58,409 bases of DNA from Deltaproteobacteria bacterium (GTDB lineage Bacteria; Myxococcota; B64-G9): NCBI GenBank assembly GCA_019314375.1, contig JAFCZJ010000022.1:1-58409 (forward strand). The letters run 5' to 3'. The position numbers and the translations under genes were made by a program. Below the pieces are notes generated by a model. That model did not search any database. It was not told where the DNA came from and worked only from the letters and a program-made list of their open reading frames with translations. Below, in pieces: positions 1-8,249 of this stretch (position 1 is its first letter; the number at the start of each line of letters is the position of its first letter).

Positions 1-10
1 ACCGTCGATT

Positions 11-625
11 GTGTACTCATGGCTGCTTTTTTGTCTGTCTTTGTCCATCAGAAAGGCTTTCTGTGATGCCGTGATTTCAAAGCCATTGACAGATCGTTCC
101 ATATCAGGGGAGGGGTTTACCCCCTCCCGGGACTACCCCATTCGCAGAAAGATCCGCCTACCAAAGATCCTCTATCGCCAAGGCCATGTCTTCTTCGTCA
201 CCATCGCCACGCATCAACGCCACCCCTGGTTTTCCCTTCACCCTGCACTTGCCGAACAATGCGTGGAACTCCTGATGAGCTTGGCCGAGACGAGGGGTGC
301 CATTCTGTATGCCTGGTGCCTCATGCCCGATCACATCCATCTCCTCATCGAAGATGATGATGTGGTTGACTTCATCCGGCTTTTCAAAGGCCGAATGACT
401 CCACTGGCGAGACGGCATGAGCCGGGCAGGAGACTGTGGCAGCGGAGCTTCTTCGATCACGCCCTACGACAGGAAGAATCCGTGTATCGAATAGCCCTTT
501 ACATTTGGGAGAATCCGGTGCGGGCAGGAATTGTTGTTGAGGCGCATGAATATGCCTGGAGCGGCTCATCTGTGTGGCCGAATTTTCGAGGCTGGTACAA
601 TGACAGACCCAGCGGGAGGGGATGA
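11..625 (+). CDS. REP-associated tyrosine transposase (RAYT, Y1_Tnp family)
   Basis: A Y1-type single-strand DNA transposase of the IS200/RAYT group, expected to nick at REP palindromes. Seen: the HUH motif MPDHIHLL at about residues 103-110, and the family-typical C-terminal stretch YIWENPVRAGIV, whose Tyr is the likely nucleophile. The 204-residue frame is slightly long for RAYTs (about 150-200), and the first 40 residues, read partly through a palindrome, look non-native. No ATG follows the palindrome, so a GTG at 71 or an upstream start beyond it is possible; the start is unresolved. Palindromes with identical 8-bp arms lie at both ends of the gene, and the stop codon falls in the loop of the downstream one. 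This is the arrangement known for RAYTs and their REP substrates. Confidence 0.85.
   Translation: MYSWLLFCLSLSIRKAFCDAVISKPLTDRSISGEGFTPSRDYPIRRKIRLPKILYRQGHVFFVTIATHQRHPWFSLHPALAEQCVELLMSLAETRGAILYAWCLMPDHIHLLIEDDDVVDFIRLFKGRMTPLARRHEPGRRLWQRSFFDHALRQEESVYRIALYIWENPVRAGIVVEAHEYAWSGSSVWPNFRGWYNDRPSGRG
106..129 (+). repeat. REP-like palindrome, upstream copy
   Basis: A 24-nt palindromic unit with arms GGGAGGGG (108-115) and CCCCTCCC (121-128) around a 5-nt loop. It matches the unit at 613-636 in inverted orientation at about 22 of 24 positions. It is a likely RAYT substrate. Confidence 0.7.
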
Positions 626-636
626 ACCCCTCCCCT
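613..636 (-). repeat. REP-like palindrome, downstream copy (inverted)
   Basis: Arms GGGAGGGG (614-621) and CCCCTCCC (627-634) with loop ATGAA, which carries the TGA stop of the RAYT gene. Read on the minus strand it matches the upstream copy at 106-129. The two form an inverted, BIME-like pair around the transposase. Confidence 0.7.
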
Positions 637-665
637 ACGACAGGTTGGCCGGTTGACGTGTTGGA

Positions 666-707
666 CCGGTTGAATCAGCCAAACCGGTTGAATCGGCTGA
701 ATCAGCC
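666..707. repeat. short direct and inverted repeats at operon 3' end
   Basis: CCGGTTGAATC occurs at 666-676 and 684-694 (18-nt period), followed by the inverted repeat GGCTGA-A-TCAGCC at 695-707, which overlaps the stop codon of the DUF4139 gene on the minus strand. It may help end transcription, but there is no T-tract. Low-level evidence only. Confidence 0.4.
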
Positions 708-2306
708 TTGCCAGTTTACGTTGGTGGGCATGACCACTTCGAAGGCTAAGCGGATGCGTTTTTCTTGGCCGGGGGCGAGTTCGATGGGCCAGGTCAAGAG
801 GCCCTGATCGTCTTTTGAGAAGCCTTCGCTGCTTTCCTTGGTCAAGAGCGTTACTTCGATCTGCTCCAGTTCGCTGACCGGGATGCGCTCCAATAGATCA
901 AGCGACATGGCCTCCGAGGCATAGTTGGCCAGATAGATCTTGATCTTAAACTCGTGATGCTGCCGCTTGCGGAGTCCCTTGTCCTCCCGCTTGCGCACAA
1001 CGTCCCGCAAGACAACCAGGCCGTCTTCCGAACCCCAGCTCAGACCATAGCGTTCACCGGAGGCCACATAGGAAATGGACGAGCGACCCACGAAGCCGCC
1101 ATGACGCATCAGGCTTACGGGCCCGGCCAAAAGCGGCAGGTCCGAGGCATTTTTCTGCATGGAGCGCAGAAAGACCCAGGGCGCCTTCTCCGGCAGGCAG
1201 CGGTACTGGCTTTCTGCCTCGGCCGTCCAGCGATCGAACTCCACCTGGTGGGGACGTCCGTCTCCTGGCAGGTCTACCCGTTCCGCCACTTTGTAGTAGC
1301 GGGTCTCGCCACCGTCGTCCAAACCGGGTGGCGTGTCGTGCTGCTCGGCCGACGGCTCGTCTCCCGTCTTGGCGATGACCTGATCCCGGCTGCTGACATC
1401 CACCACCGTCTTCTCGTGCTCGCTCTTCTCGCGAGAACTCAGGTAGTCATCCTCCAGGAGCGGCAGTTCCGCGCCCAGGGTGGGGCGCTCGGTGGAGAAG
1501 GTCAGTTCCACCTGGGACCAATCCTCGCCACTGGCCTGCCAAACCGTCCCAAGAGATGTCCAGCGGAGCTCAGGCTTGTCTCCACCCGCGAGTTCAGCCA
1601 TATAGGACGGCCGCCAAAGGGCACAGGGTACTTGATATTCCACTTCCAAACGGAAGGGGCCCGCCTGCTCGATGCGGCATTCCAATTCCACCGCTGCCTT
1701 GTACTCACTCACCGGTCGCACGGCCAGGTCACGCTCACGCGCCAGGCGACTCAGCCGAATCTTGCGCTCCTCCTGCGAAAAAGCCGTCGCCAAATGCTCA
1801 TCCTGGCTGACGGCCCGCCGCTGCATTACGTCTTTAACCTGCGCAAGCCAGCCCTCATCCAGACCGCCCACCACCATGCCCAGGCCTGCCTTGTCCGACA
1901 GGCCTTCCATTGACCGTCCCAAAAGACTCAACTCGCGAGAAGCCGCCAAGGCATCATCGCGCACAACCTGGTACTCTTCGGCCAGGGCCTCAATGGCCGC
2001 CGTGATCTCTTGCTCGCGTTCCGGGCGCGTGCCGCGAACCAGATACTGCCGCTGCACCCTGAAGTCCAGGACCCGAGCCGCGGCCTCGTCCAGGTCGCCG
2101 TTGATCTTGACCAAACGACAACGCAAGGAACGATCGGCCAACAAGGGCGTGACGTCCTCAATCCGCAGACGATGGATGCCCGGTTCGAGTTCGATCTCCG
2201 CCCCGCGGGTCACCTGGGCGCGATCCTCCATCACGAGCACGGCATGGACAGGGGTTACAACAACCCGGCCCTCATCTTGGCCCTTATCATGACTCAGCTC
2301 AGTCAC
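702..2306 (-). CDS. DUF4139 domain protein (MuiA-like), short paralog
   Basis: A 534-residue protein of the DUF4139/mucoidy-inhibitor-A-like group: an N-terminal beta-rich DUF4140-like part with RGAEIELEPGIHRLRIEDV, a charged helical middle, and a C-terminal DUF4139 beta domain starting about residue 220 (LEVEYQVPCALWRPSYMAEL) and ending in typical SELEQIEVTLL...RIRLAFEVVMP strands. The molecular role of the family is not established. The start chosen is GTG at 2306, with GGAAGGAGG about 8 nt upstream. A longer frame to 2417 would read through the previous gene. The start overlaps the stop of the preceding paralog by 8 nt, so translation is probably coupled. It is the last gene of a five-gene operon with an ABC exporter, and is related to its neighbour by an old duplication. 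Confidence 0.85.
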   Translation of the reverse strand: MTELSHDKGQDEGRVVVTPVHAVLVMEDRAQVTRGAEIELEPGIHRLRIEDVTPLLADRSLRCRLVKINGDLDEAAARVLDFRVQRQYLVRGTRPEREQEITAAIEALAEEYQVVRDDALAASRELSLLGRSMEGLSDKAGLGMVVGGLDEGWLAQVKDVMQRRAVSQDEHLATAFSQEERKIRLSRLARERDLAVRPVSEYKAAVELECRIEQAGPFRLEVEYQVPCALWRPSYMAELAGGDKPELRWTSLGTVWQASGEDWSQVELTFSTERPTLGAELPLLEDDYLSSREKSEHEKTVVDVSSRDQVIAKTGDEPSAEQHDTPPGLDDGGETRYYKVAERVDLPGDGRPHQVEFDRWTAEAESQYRCLPEKAPWVFLRSMQKNASDLPLLAGPVSLMRHGGFVGRSSISYVASGERYGLSWGSEDGLVVLRDVVRKREDKGLRKRQHHEFKIKIYLANYASEAMSLDLLERIPVSELEQIEVTLLTKESSEGFSKDDQGLLTWPIELAPGQEKRIRLAFEVVMPTNVNWQG

Positions 2307-4665
2307 GGCGGTTTCCTCCTTCCAACATGTGCTTACTCGGGATTTCGATGCGGTATTCCAAACGACATTTGCGGCGCTCGCCGGCCTTAAGCTCCAAGCT
2401 GAAACGCCAACCTCCACGGATGAGCTGGCCGCGGTCCGCTTGATCGTAGGGCTGGGCCTTGGGCTCCGAACGGATCTCCTCCACCTTCACATCGTCATCG
2501 TCGCTGACAGGTACTCGCTCGAAAATCTCCACCAGCGCCGTCTGATTCAGGTTGTTGCGCACTTCAATCTCCACCGTGTGCTCCAGTACGGCCCCTCCTT
2601 TGAACAAACCCTCGGTGCTCTCATGAAACTTCAGGTTGCGAGCCACCCGGATGCCCGGCTCCACGCCCAGGTTGACGCTCAAACGTTTGCCCGGCGCGGT
2701 CGTCTCCAGGGGCGCCGTGACCACGAAGTCGCCTCCGCGAAACACACGAACCGGACCGGCCAACAAAGCCAGATTCAAGGGATTGGCCAACTCGACCACC
2801 TGGTAGACCTGCTCGTCCTCGATCGGCACGCAGCGAAAAACCCGCCTCACGGGGGCTGTACGCCGCAACAAGGCCAACTGATGCATCTGCCCATCAGCCG
2901 CCACCACCCCCTGCCCCTCCTGCGTATAACGCACGACGAAATGCCCTGCGCTATCGGCAGGCCAGGCACCATAACGCGGCAAGTCCATATGTACCGAGGC
3001 CTGTGCGCTGGGTGCCAAAGCGGCCAGCAGTCCATCGGGCAAGGCTTTGAGTTCTTCGTCCAGATGCTCCCGAAGCCGCTCCGCCGAACCCACGGCCTCC
3101 AGTTGGCCTCGGGCCCGCGACGCGTCGGCGCCGCGCATACGCAGATCGGCAAAGCCCAAAGCACCCGCGCTGGCGGTCACCCCCGCATCCACCTCGGCCT
3201 CCCCGCCAAAACCACCGCCGCCCCTGCCGCCTTCCATAAAACTACCCATTTGGGGTACCATTTGGCGTGCCATGCCTCCGCTGATAGCGGCCGAACTCGG
3301 TGCAGGCGGTGGCATGAACTTGTTCTTGGCCATTGCGCGCCGAGGTGCTGGCCTGGCGCGTTCCTTTTTCATCTTGACCCTGCGACCGCGCTTCTTTGGC
3401 TCGGGGGCCCTGGAACTGGAGATCATCATCTCCTCGACAGGCTCACATTCGTCCATTATCAAATCAGACTTTTCATATTCCTCTTCATATTCCTCTTCAC
3501 ATTCCTCTTCGAGGTACAAAGTCGATTCTTCGTAGTCTTCTTCAATTGTGTGCGCTGCCGGGGGAGGAGGAGGCGCGGCCTTTATCGGCCTGGAGCGATC
3601 TTTCAATGCCTTGGCCAGCCTCTCCGCCGGGGCGGGCAGGGCCGAAGCCAGGGCCGCCGGCACCTCCTCGGTGCCCGCCAACCTGGGCATCTTGGCCAGG
3701 CTGGGCAGAGCCATCTGAGGGGGTGAAGGCAAAGCGCGCTGTCCCCGATCGTAACCGGCAAAAAGATCCTCCAAGCCTTCCGGCAAAGGCCTCCAACCGC
3801 TCGCCTTGGCCGGCTGCGCCTTGCCGATGCGCCAAGAATCCAGCTCGGGCAATTCGGTCGATCGCTCCAAATCCGCGGTGGAAAAGGCCAGCTTGACCCC
3901 ATCCCAGTCTTCTCCGGAGCGTTGCGCCACCAGGGCCTTGATCACCAACTCGGCCTCATCCCGGTTCGCGGCCACCCGCAACTCATATTCCGGTGCCCAA
4001 CGCGCGGCCGGCACCAGATAGCTCAAACGCAGACCCAAGGGGCCGGGCTCGACCACCTCCAACTCAACCTGAGCTTCCTTGCGGCACACCGACAAAGCCT
4101 CGATTTCGGCATGGCTTTCGCGATCCAGTTCATGCCTGGCCAAGGCCAAGGTGTCCGCCAAGTCACTCAACTTTTTGCCCAAGTCGCGCACCCGGGCGCG
4201 GGCCTCGGCGATCTCTCGCCGGGCAAGACTTGCGAGGTCCAGCCAGGCCTGCAAAGGGTGCCTGGGGGCGAAGGCCAGATCGTCTGGCAATTCGTCAGCC
4301 GGCGGCAGCTCGATACCCAGAGAGTCGAAAAATCGCACCGCTTCCCGCTCGCGGCGCTGCTCCAGTTTCAGTTCAATCCGCTTGCGGGCCAGCTCGTTGA
4401 GCTTGGCCTGTCGAGGCGTCTTCAATGCGCCATCCCGGCTTCCCAACTGCCAACCCAGATGAAGGTTCAGCACCCGGGCCGCATCGACCTCCTCTATCCT
4501 CAAGCGGACAGAGGCGTCCAGCAAACCCAAGGGCAAGGCCCCCAAAGTTAAACTCTGGCGCCCTGCCTCGGCGGGCGAAAACTCGACCCGTCGGGTCACC
4601 AATGCGCTGGCATGGTATAGCTCCACTCGCTCAATGCGGCTCTCCAAGACGATGCGATCGGGCAT
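2299..4665 (-). CDS. DUF4139 domain protein (MuiA-like), long paralog with acidic insert
   Basis: A 788-residue protein with the same domain order as the downstream paralog: an N-terminal DUF4140-like domain (RIERVELYHASALVTRRVEF), a helical coiled segment (about residues 90-190), and C-terminal DUF4139 (SVNLGVEPGIRVARNLKF...VEIEVRNNLNQTALVEIFERVPVSD). Its larger size comes from an insertion at about residues 330-500. That insertion holds a Pro/Ala-rich stretch, a Glu/Tyr-rich acidic run (EEECEEEYEEEYEKSD) and then a Lys/Arg-rich run, followed by a Gly/Met-rich segment. This looks like a disordered linker or surface-binding region. The start at 4665 has a strong AGGAGAGG site; upstream codons would overlap the permease gene. 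No signal peptide is visible, so it is probably cytoplasmic or exported by an unknown route. Function unknown. Confidence 0.85.
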   Translation of the reverse strand: MPDRIVLESRIERVELYHASALVTRRVEFSPAEAGRQSLTLGALPLGLLDASVRLRIEEVDAARVLNLHLGWQLGSRDGALKTPRQAKLNELARKRIELKLEQRREREAVRFFDSLGIELPPADELPDDLAFAPRHPLQAWLDLASLARREIAEARARVRDLGKKLSDLADTLALARHELDRESHAEIEALSVCRKEAQVELEVVEPGPLGLRLSYLVPAARWAPEYELRVAANRDEAELVIKALVAQRSGEDWDGVKLAFSTADLERSTELPELDSWRIGKAQPAKASGWRPLPEGLEDLFAGYDRGQRALPSPPQMALPSLAKMPRLAGTEEVPAALASALPAPAERLAKALKDRSRPIKAAPPPPPAAHTIEEDYEESTLYLEEECEEEYEEEYEKSDLIMDECEPVEEMMISSSRAPEPKKRGRRVKMKKERARPAPRRAMAKNKFMPPPAPSSAAISGGMARQMVPQMGSFMEGGRGGGGFGGEAEVDAGVTASAGALGFADLRMRGADASRARGQLEAVGSAERLREHLDEELKALPDGLLAALAPSAQASVHMDLPRYGAWPADSAGHFVVRYTQEGQGVVAADGQMHQLALLRRTAPVRRVFRCVPIEDEQVYQVVELANPLNLALLAGPVRVFRGGDFVVTAPLETTAPGKRLSVNLGVEPGIRVARNLKFHESTEGLFKGGAVLEHTVEIEVRNNLNQTALVEIFERVPVSDDDDVKVEEIRSEPKAQPYDQADRGQLIRGGWRFSLELKAGERRKCRLEYRIEIPSKHMLEGGNRRD

Positions 4666-4696
4666 CCCCTCTCCTTTCCTCTCCGCCGTCTTTGAC

Positions 4697-6385
4697 TCAA
4701 TCTTCACGACGGCGCAGTTTTCGGTATCCAAGAAACATAGGCAACCACATGCCCCCCACCGACAGCAAGACCAATGCACCCACGGAAGACCAAAACCACA
4801 AAGGCTTGCCGATCGAAGCATGCTCAGGCCAACGATAAAGAACGAAGGAAGGATAAACAGTGGAAAGCAAAAACACCAGCACGAAGCCCATCGAGACGAT
4901 CATAAAGGTCACGCCGCCGATGCCGGTGGGAATCTTCGCGGGGTTTTCCACGGTAAAACGCGGGAACAAAGCACCAATGCCCACCCCCAAGGACGTCACC
5001 ACGAGGGCCAAGACCAAAACAATCGCCGTCGAGAGGATGACAAAAAACAAGGGCACACCGATGACCAGGGCGGAGACCAGGGCCAAACTCAAACCCAGAA
5101 ACACCATGGGCACAAAGTAGACCACCAGTTTGGCATGCATGAAAGCCCGCAAGCTCACAGGCGCGGTTCGCACAATCCACCAGGCCCGCCCTTCCAGGCT
5201 GACCGCGGGAAAAACGAAACGCACGGCCACACCGGCCATCACCAGACCCAACATGGCATGATTCACGATGTAGAGCGTGAACCAACTAAACTCGGAAAGC
5301 TTGAGATATGAAAAATTGAGCACGTAGACGGCGGCCAAAGCCCCAAGCAGCACCAACTGGAGCCACTGGTTCGGATCCCGCATGAAGACCCTGAGTTCTT
5401 TGACCAGCAGAGAGCCGGTCAGATGGCCCCCGACCATACGATCCAGCCATCGCCCCAGCCACCGACCGCGCAAAGGCTTGGCCTCGCTGCGATGAACCCG
5501 CCCTTGCTGGGCCTGATCGTAAGCCCGCCGATAAAGCGGCGTGCCCACCCAACCGGCCATGACGGTCAATGCCGCCGCGGTGCTCCAGACGCCCAAGGCC
5601 GGCAGCCAGCTCGACACCTGCTTGCCCAGAAGCAAAGGAAAGAGGAAGGAAGTCATCCAGCTGGTGGGCAACCAACTCGACTCCGGTCCGCGGAACATGT
5701 CCAAAAACTCCATCATGGTGCCGAAGGAGTCCTCATCCAACAGTTTTTCCGGCTGCATGGTGCGAAAAAGAAGGTAAAGAAAAACAAAACCCAGAAGCAC
5801 CAGAACCATGAGCAAATCACGGGAGCGACGGGCCGAAAACAAGCGGGTCAGCACGGTGGCCACCGTGGCCCCCAAAGCGCCGGGTATCAGGATGAGGGCA
5901 GGAAAAAGAGTGGCCAGGGCCACATAGTAAGCAGCCGAAGCGTCATAGACCTTGCCGAAAGCCAAAAACACAGGCAAGCCGAAAAACAAAACCATCCAAG
6001 AAGAGTAGATGATCATCTCGATCAAGCGGGCGTAATAAAGCGAGCCCACCGGCACCGGGGCACTGAGCAACAACGAAAGATCATCGGAGAGATAAAAAAC
6101 CGAAAAAGAACTGATGGTGGTGGAGACCAACAAAATGCTGATTAAGATAAGCAGGACCAAGGACATAAGTTTGCGCGGGATCAACGCGCCCACCAACTCC
6201 ACGTCCATCACATGGCGCAAAAACCAAGCCGATCCCGCGTAGATACCATAGGCAAAAGCCAGGCCCATGGCGGCAAAAAACAAAATCCGCACAGGATGCT
6301 TCAACTCGCCCGAGCCCATCAGCCTGGTCAGGCCTCGGAACTTGGGGCCCAGGAGGGTCCAAAGATCGGTCAGTGCCTGGGTCAA
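4697..6385 (-). CDS. ABC-2 type transporter permease
   Basis: A 562-residue polytopic membrane protein with two groups of hydrophobic helices (about residues 25-260 and 330-555) separated by a hydrophilic cytoplasmic loop, in keeping with a fused or full-length ABC-2 permease. The C-terminal end is basic (GYRKLRRRED). Predicted partner of the ATPase encoded immediately upstream. The frame begins with TTG at 6385 inside a TTGA overlap with the ATPase stop, an uncommon start codon but the one that gives coupling; an internal ATG (MGSGELKHP) is the alternative. Substrate cannot be read from sequence. Gene order suggests it works with the membrane-anchored protein and the two DUF4139 proteins. 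Confidence 0.85.
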   Translation of the reverse strand: MTQALTDLWTLLGPKFRGLTRLMGSGELKHPVRILFFAAMGLAFAYGIYAGSAWFLRHVMDVELVGALIPRKLMSLVLLILISILLVSTTISSFSVFYLSDDLSLLLSAPVPVGSLYYARLIEMIIYSSWMVLFFGLPVFLAFGKVYDASAAYYVALATLFPALILIPGALGATVATVLTRLFSARRSRDLLMVLVLLGFVFLYLLFRTMQPEKLLDEDSFGTMMEFLDMFRGPESSWLPTSWMTSFLFPLLLGKQVSSWLPALGVWSTAAALTVMAGWVGTPLYRRAYDQAQQGRVHRSEAKPLRGRWLGRWLDRMVGGHLTGSLLVKELRVFMRDPNQWLQLVLLGALAAVYVLNFSYLKLSEFSWFTLYIVNHAMLGLVMAGVAVRFVFPAVSLEGRAWWIVRTAPVSLRAFMHAKLVVYFVPMVFLGLSLALVSALVIGVPLFFVILSTAIVLVLALVVTSLGVGIGALFPRFTVENPAKIPTGIGGVTFMIVSMGFVLVFLLSTVYPSFVLYRWPEHASIGKPLWFWSSVGALVLLSVGGMWLPMFLGYRKLRRRED

Positions 6386-7146
6386 AGCTTCACATCCTCA
6401 ATGCGAGGATAGGCATCATCCCCGCCGGTCAGGCGCATGAACAACTCATGCAAGTGCCCGCTGCCATCATCGCCGACCTGCGCCCTGAGCTCGTCCATGG
6501 TGCCCTGGGCCACGATGGCACCTTTATAAAGAATGGCCACCCTGTCACAAAGTTCTTCGGCCACCTCCAATGTATGAGTGGAGAGAAACACGGTGCCGCC
6601 CAACTCCGTAGAAATCCGTCGGAACAGTCCCTTGACCAGCTCCGCGCCCTGCGGATCCAGCCCAACCATGGGCTCGTCCACGACAAGCAATTCGGGCCGA
6701 TGGAGCAAAGCCGCGGCCATGGTCAAGCGCTGCTTCATGCCATGGGAGTAGCTCTCCACCAACTCGGCGCGCCAGTCCTCCAGGCCGAACATGTGCAACA
6801 ACTCGTCGGCTCGCTTGGTCTGTTGCTTGTAGTCCAGCCCGTAGATGCCCGCGGTGAAAGCCAAAAATTCTTCAGCCGTGAGCTTCTCATAGAGATACGG
6901 ACGATCCGGAATGTAGCCGACAATCTGCTTGGCCCGAATGGGATCGCGAACCACGTCCAAACCCCCGACCCGTATTCGGCCCGCCGTGGGCCGGACCAGC
7001 CCCACCATGACCTTCATGGTGGTGGTCTTGCCTGCACCGTTGGGGCCCAAGAAACCAAAAACTTCTCCACGCTTGACGTGAAGGTCCAAATCCTTGACCG
7101 CCCAAAAGGAGCCGTAACGTTTGGAAAATTGTTCGATTTGGATCAT
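6382..7146 (-). CDS. ABC transporter ATP-binding protein
   Basis: A 254-residue ABC ATPase of the CcmA/NatA (ABC-2 exporter) group. Visible motifs: Walker A GPNGAGKTTT (residues 34-43), signature SHGMKQRL, Walker B LLVVDEPMVGLD with the catalytic Glu, and the H-loop STHTLEVAEELCD. Full length for the family. It powers the permease encoded next. The ATG overlaps the stop of the upstream gene (ATGA at 7143-7146), and its own stop overlaps the permease start, so the three genes are tightly coupled. Confidence 0.95.
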   Translation of the reverse strand: MIQIEQFSKRYGSFWAVKDLDLHVKRGEVFGFLGPNGAGKTTTMKVMVGLVRPTAGRIRVGGLDVVRDPIRAKQIVGYIPDRPYLYEKLTAEEFLAFTAGIYGLDYKQQTKRADELLHMFGLEDWRAELVESYSHGMKQRLTMAAALLHRPELLVVDEPMVGLDPQGAELVKGLFRRISTELGGTVFLSTHTLEVAEELCDRVAILYKGAIVAQGTMDELRAQVGDDGSGHLHELFMRLTGGDDAYPRIEDVKL

Positions 7147-8015
7147 AGCGCTCCCAATCCCCGCAAACTGTCCAAGCCAGGCAGCCCGCTTGTGTCCAGG
7201 CCTTTTGCATCGAGACCCCGCTTGGCCAAGGCCTCATCCTCTGCCATGAGCTCCAGCCCCCCGTCCACCACTTCCTTAAGCAGCCGACCCTTGGCATCTA
7301 TCCAGCTGTCCACTTGCAAGCCGGCTACCCGCCTGCGAAAGTGTATCGCCGGTTTCATCCCCCCCCCCAAGCTCAAAGCCTCCGGCCCGACCACTTCGAT
7401 GATGGCCGGTCTATGGCTCAGACTCTGGGGATCAAAAAGGGTCACCCGATAGCGCTGGCCGGAGCTCAGATCCTGCCGAACCAAGACCGCCGGCAAGGTC
7501 AAATCAAAAACAGGCGAATGGTCCATCTCCAGACGACGCACTACCTTGCGCGACCCCAAACCCGCCTCAATCTCAATCGCTTTGCCTGTCCAGCGACCCT
7601 CGGCCTCAACGCTCAATGGACCCGCCTGCATCTGAAAATCAAAATGCTCCAAGGCCTGGTCCCTGCCCAAAGAAACATGCAGGGTGGATTCAAATCGCTG
7701 CCGCATGCCCCCCACCGAGAACAGCAGCTCAGTCCGCTGCACGAAACGAAAAGTCCCATCTGCATCCTGGAGGCTTTCGGTGTGCACCCAGCCAAGCTTA
7801 CGCCCATTCTGGTACGCCCCCATCCAGCGCTCGCCCAAAGGCGGGCTGACCTTCAAATCCTCGGCGGACAAATCCAGGGCCTCACCCTCCCCGCCAAAAA
7901 AACCAAACATCCCGGCCATCACCGCCAACCAAAGCAAAACAACCAAGGCCCCCAAGACATGCCATCCCGGATGGGCGGCGAATCGTCTTGGGCTTGGTTC
8001 TACAGTTCGGTTCAT
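7143..8015 (-). CDS. membrane-anchored hypothetical protein, first gene of ABC/DUF4139 operon
   Basis: A 290-residue protein with one N-terminal transmembrane helix (about residues 20-44) after a short basic leader, then an extracytoplasmic domain of alternating beta strands (GERWMGAYQNGRKLGWVHTESL, RQRFESTLHVSL, FDFQMQAGPLSVEAEGRW). The pattern resembles beta-rich periplasmic domains found next to transglutaminase-like or ABC genes, but I do not recognise a named family. Its ATGA overlap with the ATPase gene implies it belongs to the exporter, perhaps as periplasmic partner or substrate reader. No cysteine lipobox is present. Confidence 0.75.
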   Translation of the reverse strand: MNRTVEPSPRRFAAHPGWHVLGALVVLLWLAVMAGMFGFFGGEGEALDLSAEDLKVSPPLGERWMGAYQNGRKLGWVHTESLQDADGTFRFVQRTELLFSVGGMRQRFESTLHVSLGRDQALEHFDFQMQAGPLSVEAEGRWTGKAIEIEAGLGSRKVVRRLEMDHSPVFDLTLPAVLVRQDLSSGQRYRVTLFDPQSLSHRPAIIEVVGPEALSLGGGMKPAIHFRRRVAGLQVDSWIDAKGRLLKEVVDGGLELMAEDEALAKRGLDAKGLDTSGLPGLDSLRGLGAL

Positions 8016-8063
8016 GATCTCAAATCCCCAAAGGCCCAGCTGACAGTTAACATGAGGTCGGGC

Positions 8064-8080
8064 TCAGGTCAACGACCTGA
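8064..8080. promoter_or_regulatory. perfect 7-bp inverted repeat upstream of the exporter operon
   Basis: TCAGGTC-AAC-GACCTGA lies 49 nt upstream of the start of the membrane-anchored gene (minus strand) and about 120 nt before the lexA promoter (plus strand). The symmetry and spacing fit a dimeric repressor operator. The regulator is unknown. Confidence 0.4.
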
Positions 8081-8199
8081 CAAACCCCCAGATCCCCCAG
8101 CTGCACCTGTACTGCTTCGTCGAATCAGCAGACTGGGTCCTCGACGTGGAGAGACCACGCCTCCGGCCCAGTCTACTGCTCCTCCTTGCATTACAGGCA

Positions 8200-8228
8200 T
8201 TGACATCTGTACAATTGTTCAGTACCCT
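8200..8228 (+). promoter_or_regulatory. lexA promoter
   Basis: Consensus -35 TTGACA (8200-8205), 17-nt spacer, -10 TACCCT (8223-8228, weak). The predicted start is near 8235, giving a leader of about 15 nt with GGGAGG at 8238-8243 placed 6 nt before the lexA ATG. Confidence 0.65.
8207..8223 (+). promoter_or_regulatory. LexA operator (SOS box) in the lexA promoter
   Basis: CTGTACAATTGTTCAGT occupies the spacer between -35 and -10. It matches the Myxococcus xanthus LexA box CTRHAMRYBYGTTCAGS (as I recall it) at 15 of 17 positions. Binding here would block RNA polymerase, the usual lexA autoregulation. Confidence 0.7.
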
Positions 8229-8249
8229 GGGGAACATGGGAGGCACAAG

